Of a DNA stretch of 64,000 nucleotides, positions 1-8,015 are shown in pieces; positions within the stretch are counted from its first letter, which is position 1; the number at the start of each line of letters is the position of its first letter. Both the position numbers and the translations under genes were made by a program. Origin of the DNA: Myxococcales bacterium. GTDB lineage: Bacteria; Myxococcota_A; Bradymonadia; REDH01. The notes under the pieces are model-generated. The model searched no databases. It saw only the letters and a list, made by a program, of their open reading frames with translations, and was not told where the DNA came from. The stretch is taken from NCBI GenBank assembly GCA_020633625.1, contig JACKDJ010000015.1, positions 36,295-100,294 of the forward strand. The letters are read 5' to 3'.

Positions 1-1342
1 TCTCGGGGGCTGCCGTCTCGGTGGCGGGTGCGTCGGAGGCCGCGGGGTCGAGGATGACGACCGGAGGAGCCGACGGAGACTCCGAGCTGGCGCTCGCCTC
101 CTCTTGCTGCTGCGTCGGCACGACCGTCGGGCTTGGAGCCGGCAGCGGCGCGGGCGTGACTTCACCGGCACCGCCGCGCTCCGTAGCGTCTCGACGCGCG
201 GTCAGCTCGCCGAGCGCGAGATCGACGGAGGCGGTCGACGCCGTTCGGCGAAGCTTCTGCCGTCGGATCAGCCTCTCGAGGCCCGCGCTGAGGCGGTTGA
301 CGACGAGAAAGAGTACGGGAAGCGACTGCGGGTCGATCGGAGCCTCTGCGCCATCGCCGACCAGCAAAAGGGCGGCTCGGGGCCCCACCTTGACGGGGAT
401 CGCGCAGAGGTCGGCGGGGGCAGCGAGGCCGAGCTGCTCGTAGAGCGGCGCGAGCCCGGACTCGGTCAGGGCGCCGTAGAAGTACGACTCCCCGCTGACG
501 AGCCTCCCGACCGGCGAGTCAGGGGCGAACGGCACCTCCGCGCGCTCGACCGGGCGCGACGGAGCGCCCGGCATCTGCAGCGCGAACCCGCGGATCCGCG
601 CGCTCGCGACGACGAAGAGCGCACGCCGAACGAAGTACTTGCCCGAGAAGCCGAGCGCCGCGAGCAGCATCTGGTCGCGGCTCGACGAGGTCTGAAAGAA
701 CGCCGTGAGCTCGGGGACGGACCACGCGAGGCCGGGGATCTCGGGACCGTCGACTTCGAAGACGGGCGCAACAGCGAACCTGGGGTCGGGAGACTCCGGC
801 GCCTCGCCGCGTCCCGACAGCGAGATCTGTGGGCCGGTCGTCGTCAGCGTGCCGTCGCGCGTCCCCATCGGGACGGGGTGCTGCTCGATGAGCGTGACGT
901 ACCGGTCCGGGATCGTCGCGCCGTAGAACGTACGGAGCGCCTGCCAGAAGCGGGCCTCCATGATCAGCGCCTGGTCCAGCTTGAGGCCGGTGCGCTGCTC
1001 GAACGCCTCGACGAACGTCGCCGGGAGCGGGTCGCAGGTCGCGACGAGCAGCCGGCGCCGGTCGAGCTGGATCGGGATCGCCATGAGCTCGCGAGCGAGC
1101 GGCTCGTCCCAGATGGCCAGCGCGTCGGCGTCGACCTCGGTGAAGACATGGGGGTCGAGCGCGGCGACCTCGCGCTGCTTGCTCATGTAGTAGAGCAGGA
1201 TCCCCTCGTCGACGTGACCCAGCTCCAGCAGCGCCGTCCCGATTCGTCCGCCAACCTGCGCCTGCCGCTGCACGGCGGCGTCCATCTGTCGGAAGCCGAC
1301 GACGCGGTCCTGTACGAGCAGCGCGCTGAGCTTCGAGGGCAT
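1..1342 (-). CDS. MshEN-domain (GspE/PilB N-terminal-like) protein, 3' end outside window
   Basis: Partial gene that runs off the left edge; about 447 codons are visible. The first 60 residues (MPSKLSALLVQD..., then GTALLELGHVDEGILLYYMSKQ) match the MshEN/T2SSE_N fold found at the N-terminus of GspE and PilB ATPases and, in myxobacteria, in free-standing proteins that may bind c-di-GMP. No Walker motifs occur in the visible part. After about residue 150 the sequence is unrecognised, and the visible end is an Ala/Pro/Glu/Ser-rich linker (TPAPLPAPSPTVVP), so more domains may follow outside the window. ATG at 1342 is chosen because it begins the conserved MPSKL segment; no clear ribosome site precedes it. 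Coding on this strand is clear from an uninterrupted frame with domain-like sequence, while the plus-strand ORFs here are Arg-rich shadows. Confidence 0.75.
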   Translation of the reverse strand, partial: MPSKLSALLVQDRVVGFRQMDAAVQRQAQVGGRIGTALLELGHVDEGILLYYMSKQREVAALDPHVFTEVDADALAIWDEPLARELMAIPIQLDRRRLLVATCDPLPATFVEAFEQRTGLKLDQALIMEARFWQALRTFYGATIPDRYVTLIEQHPVPMGTRDGTLTTTGPQISLSGRGEAPESPDPRFAVAPVFEVDGPEIPGLAWSVPELTAFFQTSSSRDQMLLAALGFSGKYFVRRALFVVASARIRGFALQMPGAPSRPVERAEVPFAPDSPVGRLVSGESYFYGALTESGLAPLYEQLGLAAPADLCAIPVKVGPRAALLLVGDGAEAPIDPQSLPVLFLVVNRLSAGLERLIRRQKLRRTASTASVDLALGELTARRDATERGGAGEVTPAPLPAPSPTVVPTQQQEEASASSESPSAPPVVILDPAASDAPATETAAPE

Positions 1343-1500
1343 CGCCTGGAGCCGGGGTACGTCGAGTAAGTTGCCGAATACCCGCGGGACGCCGGAGTGT
1401 CAAAGGTCGCGCCCGGAGCGGGTTGCGGCAAGTGATCGTCGGCGAAGGAGTGCTGACGAACGTCTTCTTCCGGCAGGACCCCGGGGACGCCGACTGACGC

Positions 1501-2955
1501 CTACAGCGACAGCCTTCGCTCGACCGCCTCGACCTTGGCCCGAACCGGGTCGCCGGCCGCCAGCATGCGCTCGACGCTGCGAACGGCCGAGAGGATGGTC
1601 GTGTGGTCGCGGCCGCCGAACACCTCGCCGAGCTCCGGGAACGAGGCGCTCGTGCACTGGCGCGCGACGTACATCGCGACCTTGCGCGGGAGCGCGACCG
1701 TCGCGGCGCGCTTGCGCCCCTTCAGCTCCTTCGCCGGGACGCCGAACACGTCGGCTGTGACGCGCAACACCGTCTCGGCCGTGACCCCCGCCGACCGGTC
1801 ACGGTGCACCCGGTCGAGCTGCATCTGAGCCAGCGACAGCGACAGCGGCTCGCCGCGGAGGCGAGCGTAGGAGCCGACGCGCAGCAGAGCCCCGTGCAGC
1901 TCACGCACGTTCGCGCGGATCTGCTGAGCGATATACTCACACACCACCGTCGGGACCTCGAAGCCGAGCTCCTTCGCCTTGCGCCGCAGGATCGCCACGC
2001 GCGTCTCGAAGTCCGGCGGCTGGATGTCGGCGATTAGCCCCATCGTGAGCCGCGACACGAGCCGCTCCTCGAGCTCCGGCATCTCTTGCGGGATCCGGTC
2101 CGACGTTACGATGATCTGGCGGCCGGCCTGGTAGAGCGCGTTGAACGTGTGGAAGAACTCCTCCTGCGTCCGCTCCTTGCCGGCGATGAACTGGACGTCG
2201 TCGATCAGCAAGACGTCGACGTCGGACCGGTTCCGCTGGCGAAACTCGTCCATGCGACGCGAGCCGATCGACTCGATCAGGTCGTTCACGAACGTCTCGG
2301 CGCTCAGGTAGCGGATCCGCGCCGATGGGTCCCGCTGTAGGATCCCGAAGCCGACCGCGTTCATCAGGTGCGTCTTGCCGAGCCCGACGCCGCCGTACAG
2401 GAAGAGCGGGTTGTAGATCTGGCCCGGGTGCTCGACGACGGCGCGGGCCGCCTCGTACGCGAACTCGTTCGAGGCGCCGACGACGAACGAGCCGAGCTGG
2501 AACTTGGTCGACAGCCCGCTGCGCGCGACCGCCGTGTCGACGTCGCGCCGGCTGCTGCGGCGGCGCGTGTCGGCAGCGCCGTCACTCACGCGCGCGTCGA
2601 GCGCGGCCGCCTGCAGCGGAAGCGACGCCTCGACGGGCGCGCGCTCGGCCGCGTCGGCAGCTGCGAACATCGAGAACAGCGAGAGCTGGGACTCGTCTTC
2701 GACGGTCTCGGCCAGTTCGTCGGCTGTCGTCACCGAGACGCGGAGCTTCCGGCCGCTCACCGTCCGCAGGCTGCGCTCGATCAGCGGCCGGTGGTTCTTC
2801 TCGACGACGAGCGCGACCATCTCGTCGGGCGTCCGCAGCTCCAGGACATCGTCACGCAGCGCACCGGCGCGCAGGCTCTCGAACGTGCTCGCGAAGAACG
2901 CCTCGCCGACCTGCTCCTTCAGCGCCTCGCGCGTCGCGTTCCACAGCTCGTGCAT
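1501..2955 (-). CDS. dnaA: Chromosomal replication initiator DnaA
   Basis: DnaA binds DnaA boxes at oriC, forms an ATP-dependent filament and opens the duplex. About 484 aa, normal length. Domain I is at the N-terminus (MHELWNATREALKEQV), followed by a variable Ala/Arg linker to about residue 150. The AAA+ core has Walker A GGVGLGKTH near residue 190 and Walker B VDVLLIDDVQF. Domain IV ends with the box-recognition signature GGRDHTTI. ATG at 2955 is preferred; an in-frame TTG at 2967 would add only four residues. Neither has a strong ribosome site. dnaN is not adjacent. A cluster of DnaA-box-like sites lies just upstream at 3053-3218, so the gene probably borders the origin. Confidence 0.97.
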   Translation of the reverse strand: MHELWNATREALKEQVGEAFFASTFESLRAGALRDDVLELRTPDEMVALVVEKNHRPLIERSLRTVSGRKLRVSVTTADELAETVEDESQLSLFSMFAAADAAERAPVEASLPLQAAALDARVSDGAADTRRRSSRRDVDTAVARSGLSTKFQLGSFVVGASNEFAYEAARAVVEHPGQIYNPLFLYGGVGLGKTHLMNAVGFGILQRDPSARIRYLSAETFVNDLIESIGSRRMDEFRQRNRSDVDVLLIDDVQFIAGKERTQEEFFHTFNALYQAGRQIIVTSDRIPQEMPELEERLVSRLTMGLIADIQPPDFETRVAILRRKAKELGFEVPTVVCEYIAQQIRANVRELHGALLRVGSYARLRGEPLSLSLAQMQLDRVHRDRSAGVTAETVLRVTADVFGVPAKELKGRKRAATVALPRKVAMYVARQCTSASFPELGEVFGGRDHTTILSAVRSVERMLAAGDPVRAKVEAVERRLSL

Positions 2956-3039
2956 GCGTTCGTCCAATGGCGTCCAGGCGCCGGTTCGGGTGGTCTCGAC
3001 GTCCCCATGGCTACCACCAGCCTCCCGTGAGTTTCAACC

Positions 3040-3220
3040 CTCCCGTGAGGGGTTATACACATGTTCAGCATGCCCCGATGTTGCTGAAAATAAAGACGAT
3101 TTGAAAACTCGGCCCGTCCTGTGGACAGCACCTGTGGAAAACCCCAGCGACGCCAAATCGTAACCATTTCGGCAGCTTCCCGAGAAGATCCGCGCGAGGA
3201 TCGGAGAAGCTCTCCACAGC
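3040..3220. other. Probable oriC: DnaA-box cluster with AT-rich stretch
   Basis: Seen: TTATACACA at 3053-3061 (8/9 to the TTATCCACA consensus, a known functional variant); on the minus strand TTTTCCACA at 3141-3133 (8/9) and CTGTCCACA at 3128-3120 (7/9); CTCTCCACA at 3210-3218 (7/9). Between them, 3080-3108 (ttgctgaaaataaagacga and following) is strikingly A/T-rich for this very GC-rich window, as expected of a duplex-unwinding element. It lies in the 610-base gap upstream of dnaA. Inference: replication origin. The rest of the gap, 3221-3565, shows no gene and nothing else I can support. Confidence 0.7.
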
Positions 3221-3565
3221 GCGATCTCCACCCCCAAAGATCGCCCGCCTCGCCGTGTCCCTCTCACCCCGGGACACACCACCGCACCGCGACGGCACCC
3301 GGTCCCTTCGGGCTCGCGATACGAGGGCACCAGGGAGCGCTGACGCGCCGGCCCAGCACCGGCCCCCAACGGAGCCTCTGCCGCCGGACCACACGAGCTC
3401 GAGCATCCGCCTAGCCTCCAGACCGTTCCGTGATGCGCCGTGCGGAACACGCCCGGGATTCCGGTGTCTGGATCTCCGTAGGCTGCGCGGCCCGCTCGAA
3501 CAACACCACCATTGCCCGGGGGACTCCCCTGGGCGTCGCCGGCTCCATCGGCGAGGAGGGCTCGC

Positions 3566-5380
3566 ATGCTTCCGATCCCGTCAGTCCCCCACCTCCGCGC
3601 GGCCCTCATGACCGCGCTGGCGCTCTGTGCGCTCTCTGGATGCCATCAGCCTCGGGACGTCAGGAACAGCTCACTCGCTGATCCCGAAGCCCAGGGGCGA
3701 GATCATCGGCCGGCGTTCGTTGAGGCAGAAGAGCAAGAGGAGGCTGTGCCCTCCGAGCCAGCGGTCGCCCGCACGATCGTCGCCCCGAGCCACATCCCCC
3801 GAGTCGGAGGCGGCGGCACCTCGACGGGCACGATGTCCACCGGCACGGGCGGTATGTCGTCGCGCGGCATGGGAGCTGCGCAAGCCGGCGGACGCGCGCG
3901 GTCGCTCGACCCTCCCGACAGGTTCGTGCACGTCATCGCCGCCGATGGCTCGGGCATCGCCGTTCCCGACGGGCAGGCCATCACCCAGACCTCTGCTGGC
4001 GCGACCGCGCCGGCGAACCCGTGGACCGACGCCCGTCAGGACGCGCTCGCGACGTTCGCGGTCGACGTCGACACCGCCTCGTACACAATCGCGCGTGCCA
4101 CGCTCGACTCCGGCCAGCTTCCGGCTCCGGGCACAGTCCGCGTGGAAGAGTTCTTGAACAGCCTCGACTACGGCTACGCGCCACCGGACGATCATTCGGT
4201 GTTCGCGATCGACCTCGAGAGCGCCCCGGCGGAGTTCGTGGTCGACCCCGGGCTGGCGACGGAACAACCTCAGATTCTCCGCGTCGGGCTGCAGGGCTTT
4301 GAGATCGACCCCGGCGATCGCGCTCCGGCGAACCTCGTGTTCCTGGTCGACACCTCGGGCTCGATGCAAGGACCCGATCGGCTCGGCCTGGTCCGGTACG
4401 CGCTCGGGGTCGTGCTGGCATCGCTCGGGCCCGACGACACGCTCTCGATCGTCACCTACGCCGGACGGGCGACGACGCTGCTCTCGCCGACGCGCCTCGA
4501 GGACCGAGGAGCCGTGCTCGCGGCGATCGACGCCCTCGAGGCGGGAGGCTCGACGAACGGAGCCGACGGTGTTCGCACGGCATACGAGCTCGCACGCGCC
4601 GCGTACGTCACCGGCGGCATCAACCGCGTCATCTGGTGCACCGACGGGGATCTAAACGTCGGCCTGACGGGGGACAGTCTCCTTCGGCTCATCGAAGAGA
4701 ATGGGCGAGCCGGCATCGCGCTCACCACACTCGGCTTCGGACGCGGGAACCTCAACGACCGTGATCTGGAGCGATTCGCTGACCACGCCGACGGCAACTA
4801 CCACTTCATCGACAGTCGCAACGAAGCGCTCCACGTGCTGAGCGACGAGCTCGTCGGCACGCTCGAGGTCATCGGCCGGGACGTAAAGATCCAGGTCGAG
4901 TTCGACCCCGCCGTGGTCAGTCGCTACCGTTTGATCGGCTACGAGAACCGCGCCGTCGCCGACGTGGACTTCCGCAACGACGCGGTGGACGCCGGAGAGG
5001 TTGGTTCGGGACACAGCGTGACGGCGCTGTTGGAGTACACTCTGCGCGCTCGTCCCGCCGCCGACGCCGTCATCGCGACGACGCGGGTCCGATACGAGCT
5101 CCCCGACTCCAACGGAGAAGTGCGTGAGATCTCGCGAGAGATTCGCGGGGGTGAGCTCCGATCGTCATTCGATTCGGCGTCGCCATCGTACCGCCTGGCA
5201 GTCTCGACGGCCGCGTTCGCCCAGGTGCTGCGATCCCCGACGAGCCGGGGCCGTTCGCAGCTCCCGGCAGTCGAGCAGGCGATCCGCGCCGCGGCCGCCG
5301 GCGGCTCGCTCCAGCGCGAAGAGCTCGCGGCGATGGTCTCGCAGGCCAGCGCGCTGCTCGGACCCGCGGTCGCTCGCTGA
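3566..5380 (+). CDS. YfbK-type von Willebrand factor A lipoprotein
   Basis: About 604 aa. A signal peptide ends in the lipobox LSGC (Cys about residue 26), so a lipid-anchored envelope protein is predicted. A low-complexity Gly/Thr/Ser segment follows (GGGGTSTGTMSTGTGG). Then comes the YfbK-type N-terminal region (TFAVDVDTASYTIARATL, VRVEEFLNSLDYGY) and a vWA domain with the MIDAS motif DTSGSM plus downstream Thr/Asp (GGSTNGADG, CTDGD). The C-terminal third matches the DUF3520 region of the same family (VEFDPAVVSRYRLIGYENR). ATG at 3566 is set by GAGGAGGG at 3553-3560, five bases upstream. Such proteins are thought to bind partners through a metal; the exact role is unknown. Confidence 0.88.
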   Translation: MLPIPSVPHLRAALMTALALCALSGCHQPRDVRNSSLADPEAQGRDHRPAFVEAEEQEEAVPSEPAVARTIVAPSHIPRVGGGGTSTGTMSTGTGGMSSRGMGAAQAGGRARSLDPPDRFVHVIAADGSGIAVPDGQAITQTSAGATAPANPWTDARQDALATFAVDVDTASYTIARATLDSGQLPAPGTVRVEEFLNSLDYGYAPPDDHSVFAIDLESAPAEFVVDPGLATEQPQILRVGLQGFEIDPGDRAPANLVFLVDTSGSMQGPDRLGLVRYALGVVLASLGPDDTLSIVTYAGRATTLLSPTRLEDRGAVLAAIDALEAGGSTNGADGVRTAYELARAAYVTGGINRVIWCTDGDLNVGLTGDSLLRLIEENGRAGIALTTLGFGRGNLNDRDLERFADHADGNYHFIDSRNEALHVLSDELVGTLEVIGRDVKIQVEFDPAVVSRYRLIGYENRAVADVDFRNDAVDAGEVGSGHSVTALLEYTLRARPAADAVIATTRVRYELPDSNGEVREISREIRGGELRSSFDSASPSYRLAVSTAAFAQVLRSPTSRGRSQLPAVEQAIRAAAAGGSLQREELAAMVSQASALLGPAVAR

Positions 5381-5413
5381 AGCTGCGCATGCGCCCGGAT
5401 GGTCGCGGCCCGC

Positions 5414-7297
5414 CTATACCTGGGCGACCCTCGCACGCGCAGCGGCGATCGCCGCTGCCTCTTCAGGAGCCGTCGCCGCGATCGAGTCGAGCGCGTCGGC
5501 CGCCTGAGGCTCCTCTTGCACAGCGAGCGCCTCGTAGATCGCCTGGCGAAAGCTCGCGTCGTGCTTCGACCGCGAATACGCGACGACGAGCGACTCGGTG
5601 AGGCCGTCGACCGCCAGCCGCAGCGCCGCGATGTAGAGAGCGGCGCGATGCACGCGCGGCGTCGCGCAGGAGTGCGCGTCTGCCACGATCTCGACGCGGG
5701 GGTAGGATATGGCGAGCCGCCGAATCGCCTCCGAGACGCTGTCGGCGCGGTGCCCGATTACGTGGAGGATGTGACATGGCAGGGGGAGCGGCGTCGACGT
5801 CAGCAGCAGGTCCGTGCCGTGATCGTGGCTCCGGAGCTGGGCGCCCGCGAGTGTGCGCGAGTCGCCGCTCAGGAGGCGTCGGCGCGTGAGTGTGAAGCCG
5901 AGCTCCTCGAGCGGAGCCAGCAGCTCCCGCTCCGGATCGAACGTCGAGCGGAGCGCGACGACTTCGTCGGCGCCGCGGCCCATCGCGCGCCGCACGTCGA
6001 GAAACGTCAGGCGCTCCAGCGGGTGGTTCGGCACGTCGATCGCGTCGCTCCGTCGCGCGCGGAGCAGCTCCGCCGCAGCCGCCGCAAGCTCGCGTCGGAC
6101 AGGGTCCTCGGACAGTCTGTGCAGCGCGGCGATCGCGAGGTCGTTCGGAAGATACGCTAGCACGCGCAGCAGCTCCGTCTGCGCCGCGATGTCGGGTGCG
6201 CCATCGATCGCGACCTCGAGCGACTCGGTCACGCCGACGCCGTCGGCCGCTTGAAGCGCGGCCCCGACCCGCGCCAGCGCGCCCGGCGCGAGCGTTCGCA
6301 GCTCCTCCGCAAAGCCGGGGTCCGCCCCAGCCGCGGTGGCCAGTGCGCTCCCATCGCCAAGCTCGCCGCGGAACCACGCCCGTACCTCTGCGAACGTGAA
6401 CTCCTCGCCGGGCGATGTAGGCTCTGCGCCTGCCCGACCCAAGAAGTCGGCGTTCGCGACCCGCTCGCGCACGACGTCGACGTCGACGATGCGCAAGGGG
6501 CTCTCCGCATACACGAGGTAGTCGTCGGGGAGATGAACACGCAGCCGAAGGGGCACCTCTGCCCAGCCGGGCAGCTCTGCTTCGATCCACTTCAGCACGT
6601 CGCCCGCGTCGACCCACTCCGCCTGCCGGGGAACCGAGTAGGTCGTGACCGTGTCATAGCTCAGCGCGAGCTCGTGCGAGGTCGCGATCACCCTGCACGC
6701 CAGCCCGTGGCGTCCCGAGACGAACGTGAACGTCCATCCCCACGCGCAGCTTCCATCGGGCCCAAGCGGCCCGGCGGAGTGGTACGAGACGAGGCTGAAC
6801 TCGACAGTGTCGTCGCCGACAACGGCCGGGGCGTGTGCCTGCGCTTCGCGCCGCGCCGCCGCCGCCGCCTCCTCTGCGGTCAGCAGCGGAACGAGCCCGG
6901 GGGCAACCACGCGCGCGATCTTGTCGTAGCGCGCTACTTGGAGCGGGATCGACGCGTCAGGAGGCGACATCGGCATCGTCACTGACCGCACACGCATCGT
7001 CTGAAGCTGCTGCTCCGTGAACACGCCCGACTGCAGCTTGAACAGCGGCTTTACCGACGCCTCATCCAGTGGCTCCGGTGCAGTCGGCCTGTCGACGCGC
7101 GGGTGCTGGATCACGAGCAGCAGCCACGCGATCAGCGCGCCGAGGAGGCCGAACGCGACGAGCCAGCCCAGCGTCGAGCGCGGCGATGCGTGCGGCAGCG
7201 TCGACTGCAGGTACACCCCGGCGAGCAGCCCGACCATCCCCCCGATCACGGTGTAGAGCCGAACAGACCCGCCGCTCGGCCCCTCTGCCGGCGTCAC
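5414..7297 (-). CDS. Hypothetical membrane protein with two N-terminal helices and repeat-like region
   Basis: About 627 aa, not recognised. GTG at 7297 overlaps the stop of the upstream Cys-cluster gene in the form GTGA, so the two are translationally coupled. Two hydrophobic segments lie near residues 14-31 and 43-62 (VIGGMVGLLAGVYL and GWLVAFGLLGALIAWLLLV), with a short loop between them; the remainder is soluble. The middle has a domain containing WTFTFVSGRHGLACRVIAT. The region around residues 350-470 is Ala/Leu-rich and helical with HEAT-like spacing (LLRVLAYLPNDLAIAALHRL). A longer reading frame continues upstream to 8428 but overlaps the preceding gene and is Arg-rich, so it was not used. 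Function unknown. Confidence 0.75.
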   Translation of the reverse strand: MTPAEGPSGGSVRLYTVIGGMVGLLAGVYLQSTLPHASPRSTLGWLVAFGLLGALIAWLLLVIQHPRVDRPTAPEPLDEASVKPLFKLQSGVFTEQQLQTMRVRSVTMPMSPPDASIPLQVARYDKIARVVAPGLVPLLTAEEAAAAARREAQAHAPAVVGDDTVEFSLVSYHSAGPLGPDGSCAWGWTFTFVSGRHGLACRVIATSHELALSYDTVTTYSVPRQAEWVDAGDVLKWIEAELPGWAEVPLRLRVHLPDDYLVYAESPLRIVDVDVVRERVANADFLGRAGAEPTSPGEEFTFAEVRAWFRGELGDGSALATAAGADPGFAEELRTLAPGALARVGAALQAADGVGVTESLEVAIDGAPDIAAQTELLRVLAYLPNDLAIAALHRLSEDPVRRELAAAAAELLRARRSDAIDVPNHPLERLTFLDVRRAMGRGADEVVALRSTFDPERELLAPLEELGFTLTRRRLLSGDSRTLAGAQLRSHDHGTDLLLTSTPLPLPCHILHVIGHRADSVSEAIRRLAISYPRVEIVADAHSCATPRVHRAALYIAALRLAVDGLTESLVVAYSRSKHDASFRQAIYEALAVQEEPQAADALDSIAATAPEEAAAIAAARARVAQV

Positions 7298-7893
7298 TTG
7301 CCCGCCTCGGCGTCGGCGCCGCCGTCTCTGGCGTCGCGGCCGAAGAGCTCTCGCAGGGCGATTCGCTTGCCCTCGTCGACGTGCGCCTGGAGACGCCACA
7401 ACGCGTCTTCGTACGGGCCGATCAGCCAGCACGTGTCGGGCGACTCCTGCACCGGGTCGACCGCCGCGCTGCTGAGCTCGCAGACGTCGCGGCGCTCGAT
7501 CACCTCGTCGTCGTCGGCCTCCTCGAACCACCGCAGCGGCAGCCCCTGGGTGCGGCACACGTAGGGGCGAGCGGCGTAGACGCGGCAGTCGCCGTGCTCC
7601 GACAGGAAAGCGCAACCACCCGAGGGTGCCGCCGCCTCTTCCGCGACCACGTCGGGGAACTCGTCGATGATGCGCGCCGCCTCGACGGTGAACACCGTCA
7701 GCTCGTCGACGCAGCAGCCCGTGCACCCGCGCCGACACGCAAGTCGCGCTCCGTAGTGGTCCGCGAGCCCGCGCGCGGCGCTGTCGACGGCGGCGTGAAG
7801 GCGGCGGAGGTCGTCGAGCCGCGGTCGCGCAGCCGTCAGCAGCCGCGCGCGCGCGGCGGTCGCCGAAGCCGCTGGGTCTGTCGTATCGGGCAT
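7294..7893 (-). CDS. YkgJ-family cysteine-cluster protein
   Basis: About 199 aa. The cysteine pattern CRRGCTGCC near residue 65, followed by GGCAFL, GDCRVY and RPYVCR, is the CxxCxxxCC plus downstream Cys signature of the YkgJ/UPF0153 family, predicted to bind zinc or an Fe-S cluster. Family members have no settled function. ATG at 7893 is favoured over an upstream in-frame codon at 7923 because GGAGA lies seven bases before it. Its TGA overlaps the GTG of the membrane protein, so the two form a transcriptional and translational unit. Confidence 0.85.
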   Translation of the reverse strand: MPDTTDPAASATAARARLLTAARPRLDDLRRLHAAVDSAARGLADHYGARLACRRGCTGCCVDELTVFTVEAARIIDEFPDVVAEEAAAPSGGCAFLSEHGDCRVYAARPYVCRTQGLPLRWFEEADDDEVIERRDVCELSSAAVDPVQESPDTCWLIGPYEDALWRLQAHVDEGKRIALRELFGRDARDGGADAEAGK

Positions 7894-7945
7894 CCGACAC
7901 TCTCCTGCATGGGCACGCGTCACGCTCCGCTGGCGGCGCGTCGCC

Positions 7946-7974
7946 TTGACACCACCAAGTCGAGTTCGTACCCT
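7946..7974 (+). promoter_or_regulatory. Candidate sigma70-like promoter of copA
   Basis: TTGACA at 7946-7951, a 17-base spacer and TACCCT at 7969-7974, 41 bases before the GTG of copA. The -35 is a perfect match; the -10 keeps the TAnnnT form. No CueR-type dyad was seen. Confidence 0.5.
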
Positions 7975-8015
7975 GCCCGTGGCAGTTCGCCAACCGACAC
8001 CGCACCCCCGACTCC

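Noticed and set aside
104..1369. 421-aa plus-strand open frame
   Set aside because: Arg/Asp-rich shadow opposite the MshEN-type gene; no start signals and no domain.
5463..6617. 384-aa minus-strand open frame
   Set aside because: Arg-rich frame inside the membrane-protein gene, opposite in phase; typical GC-rich shadow.
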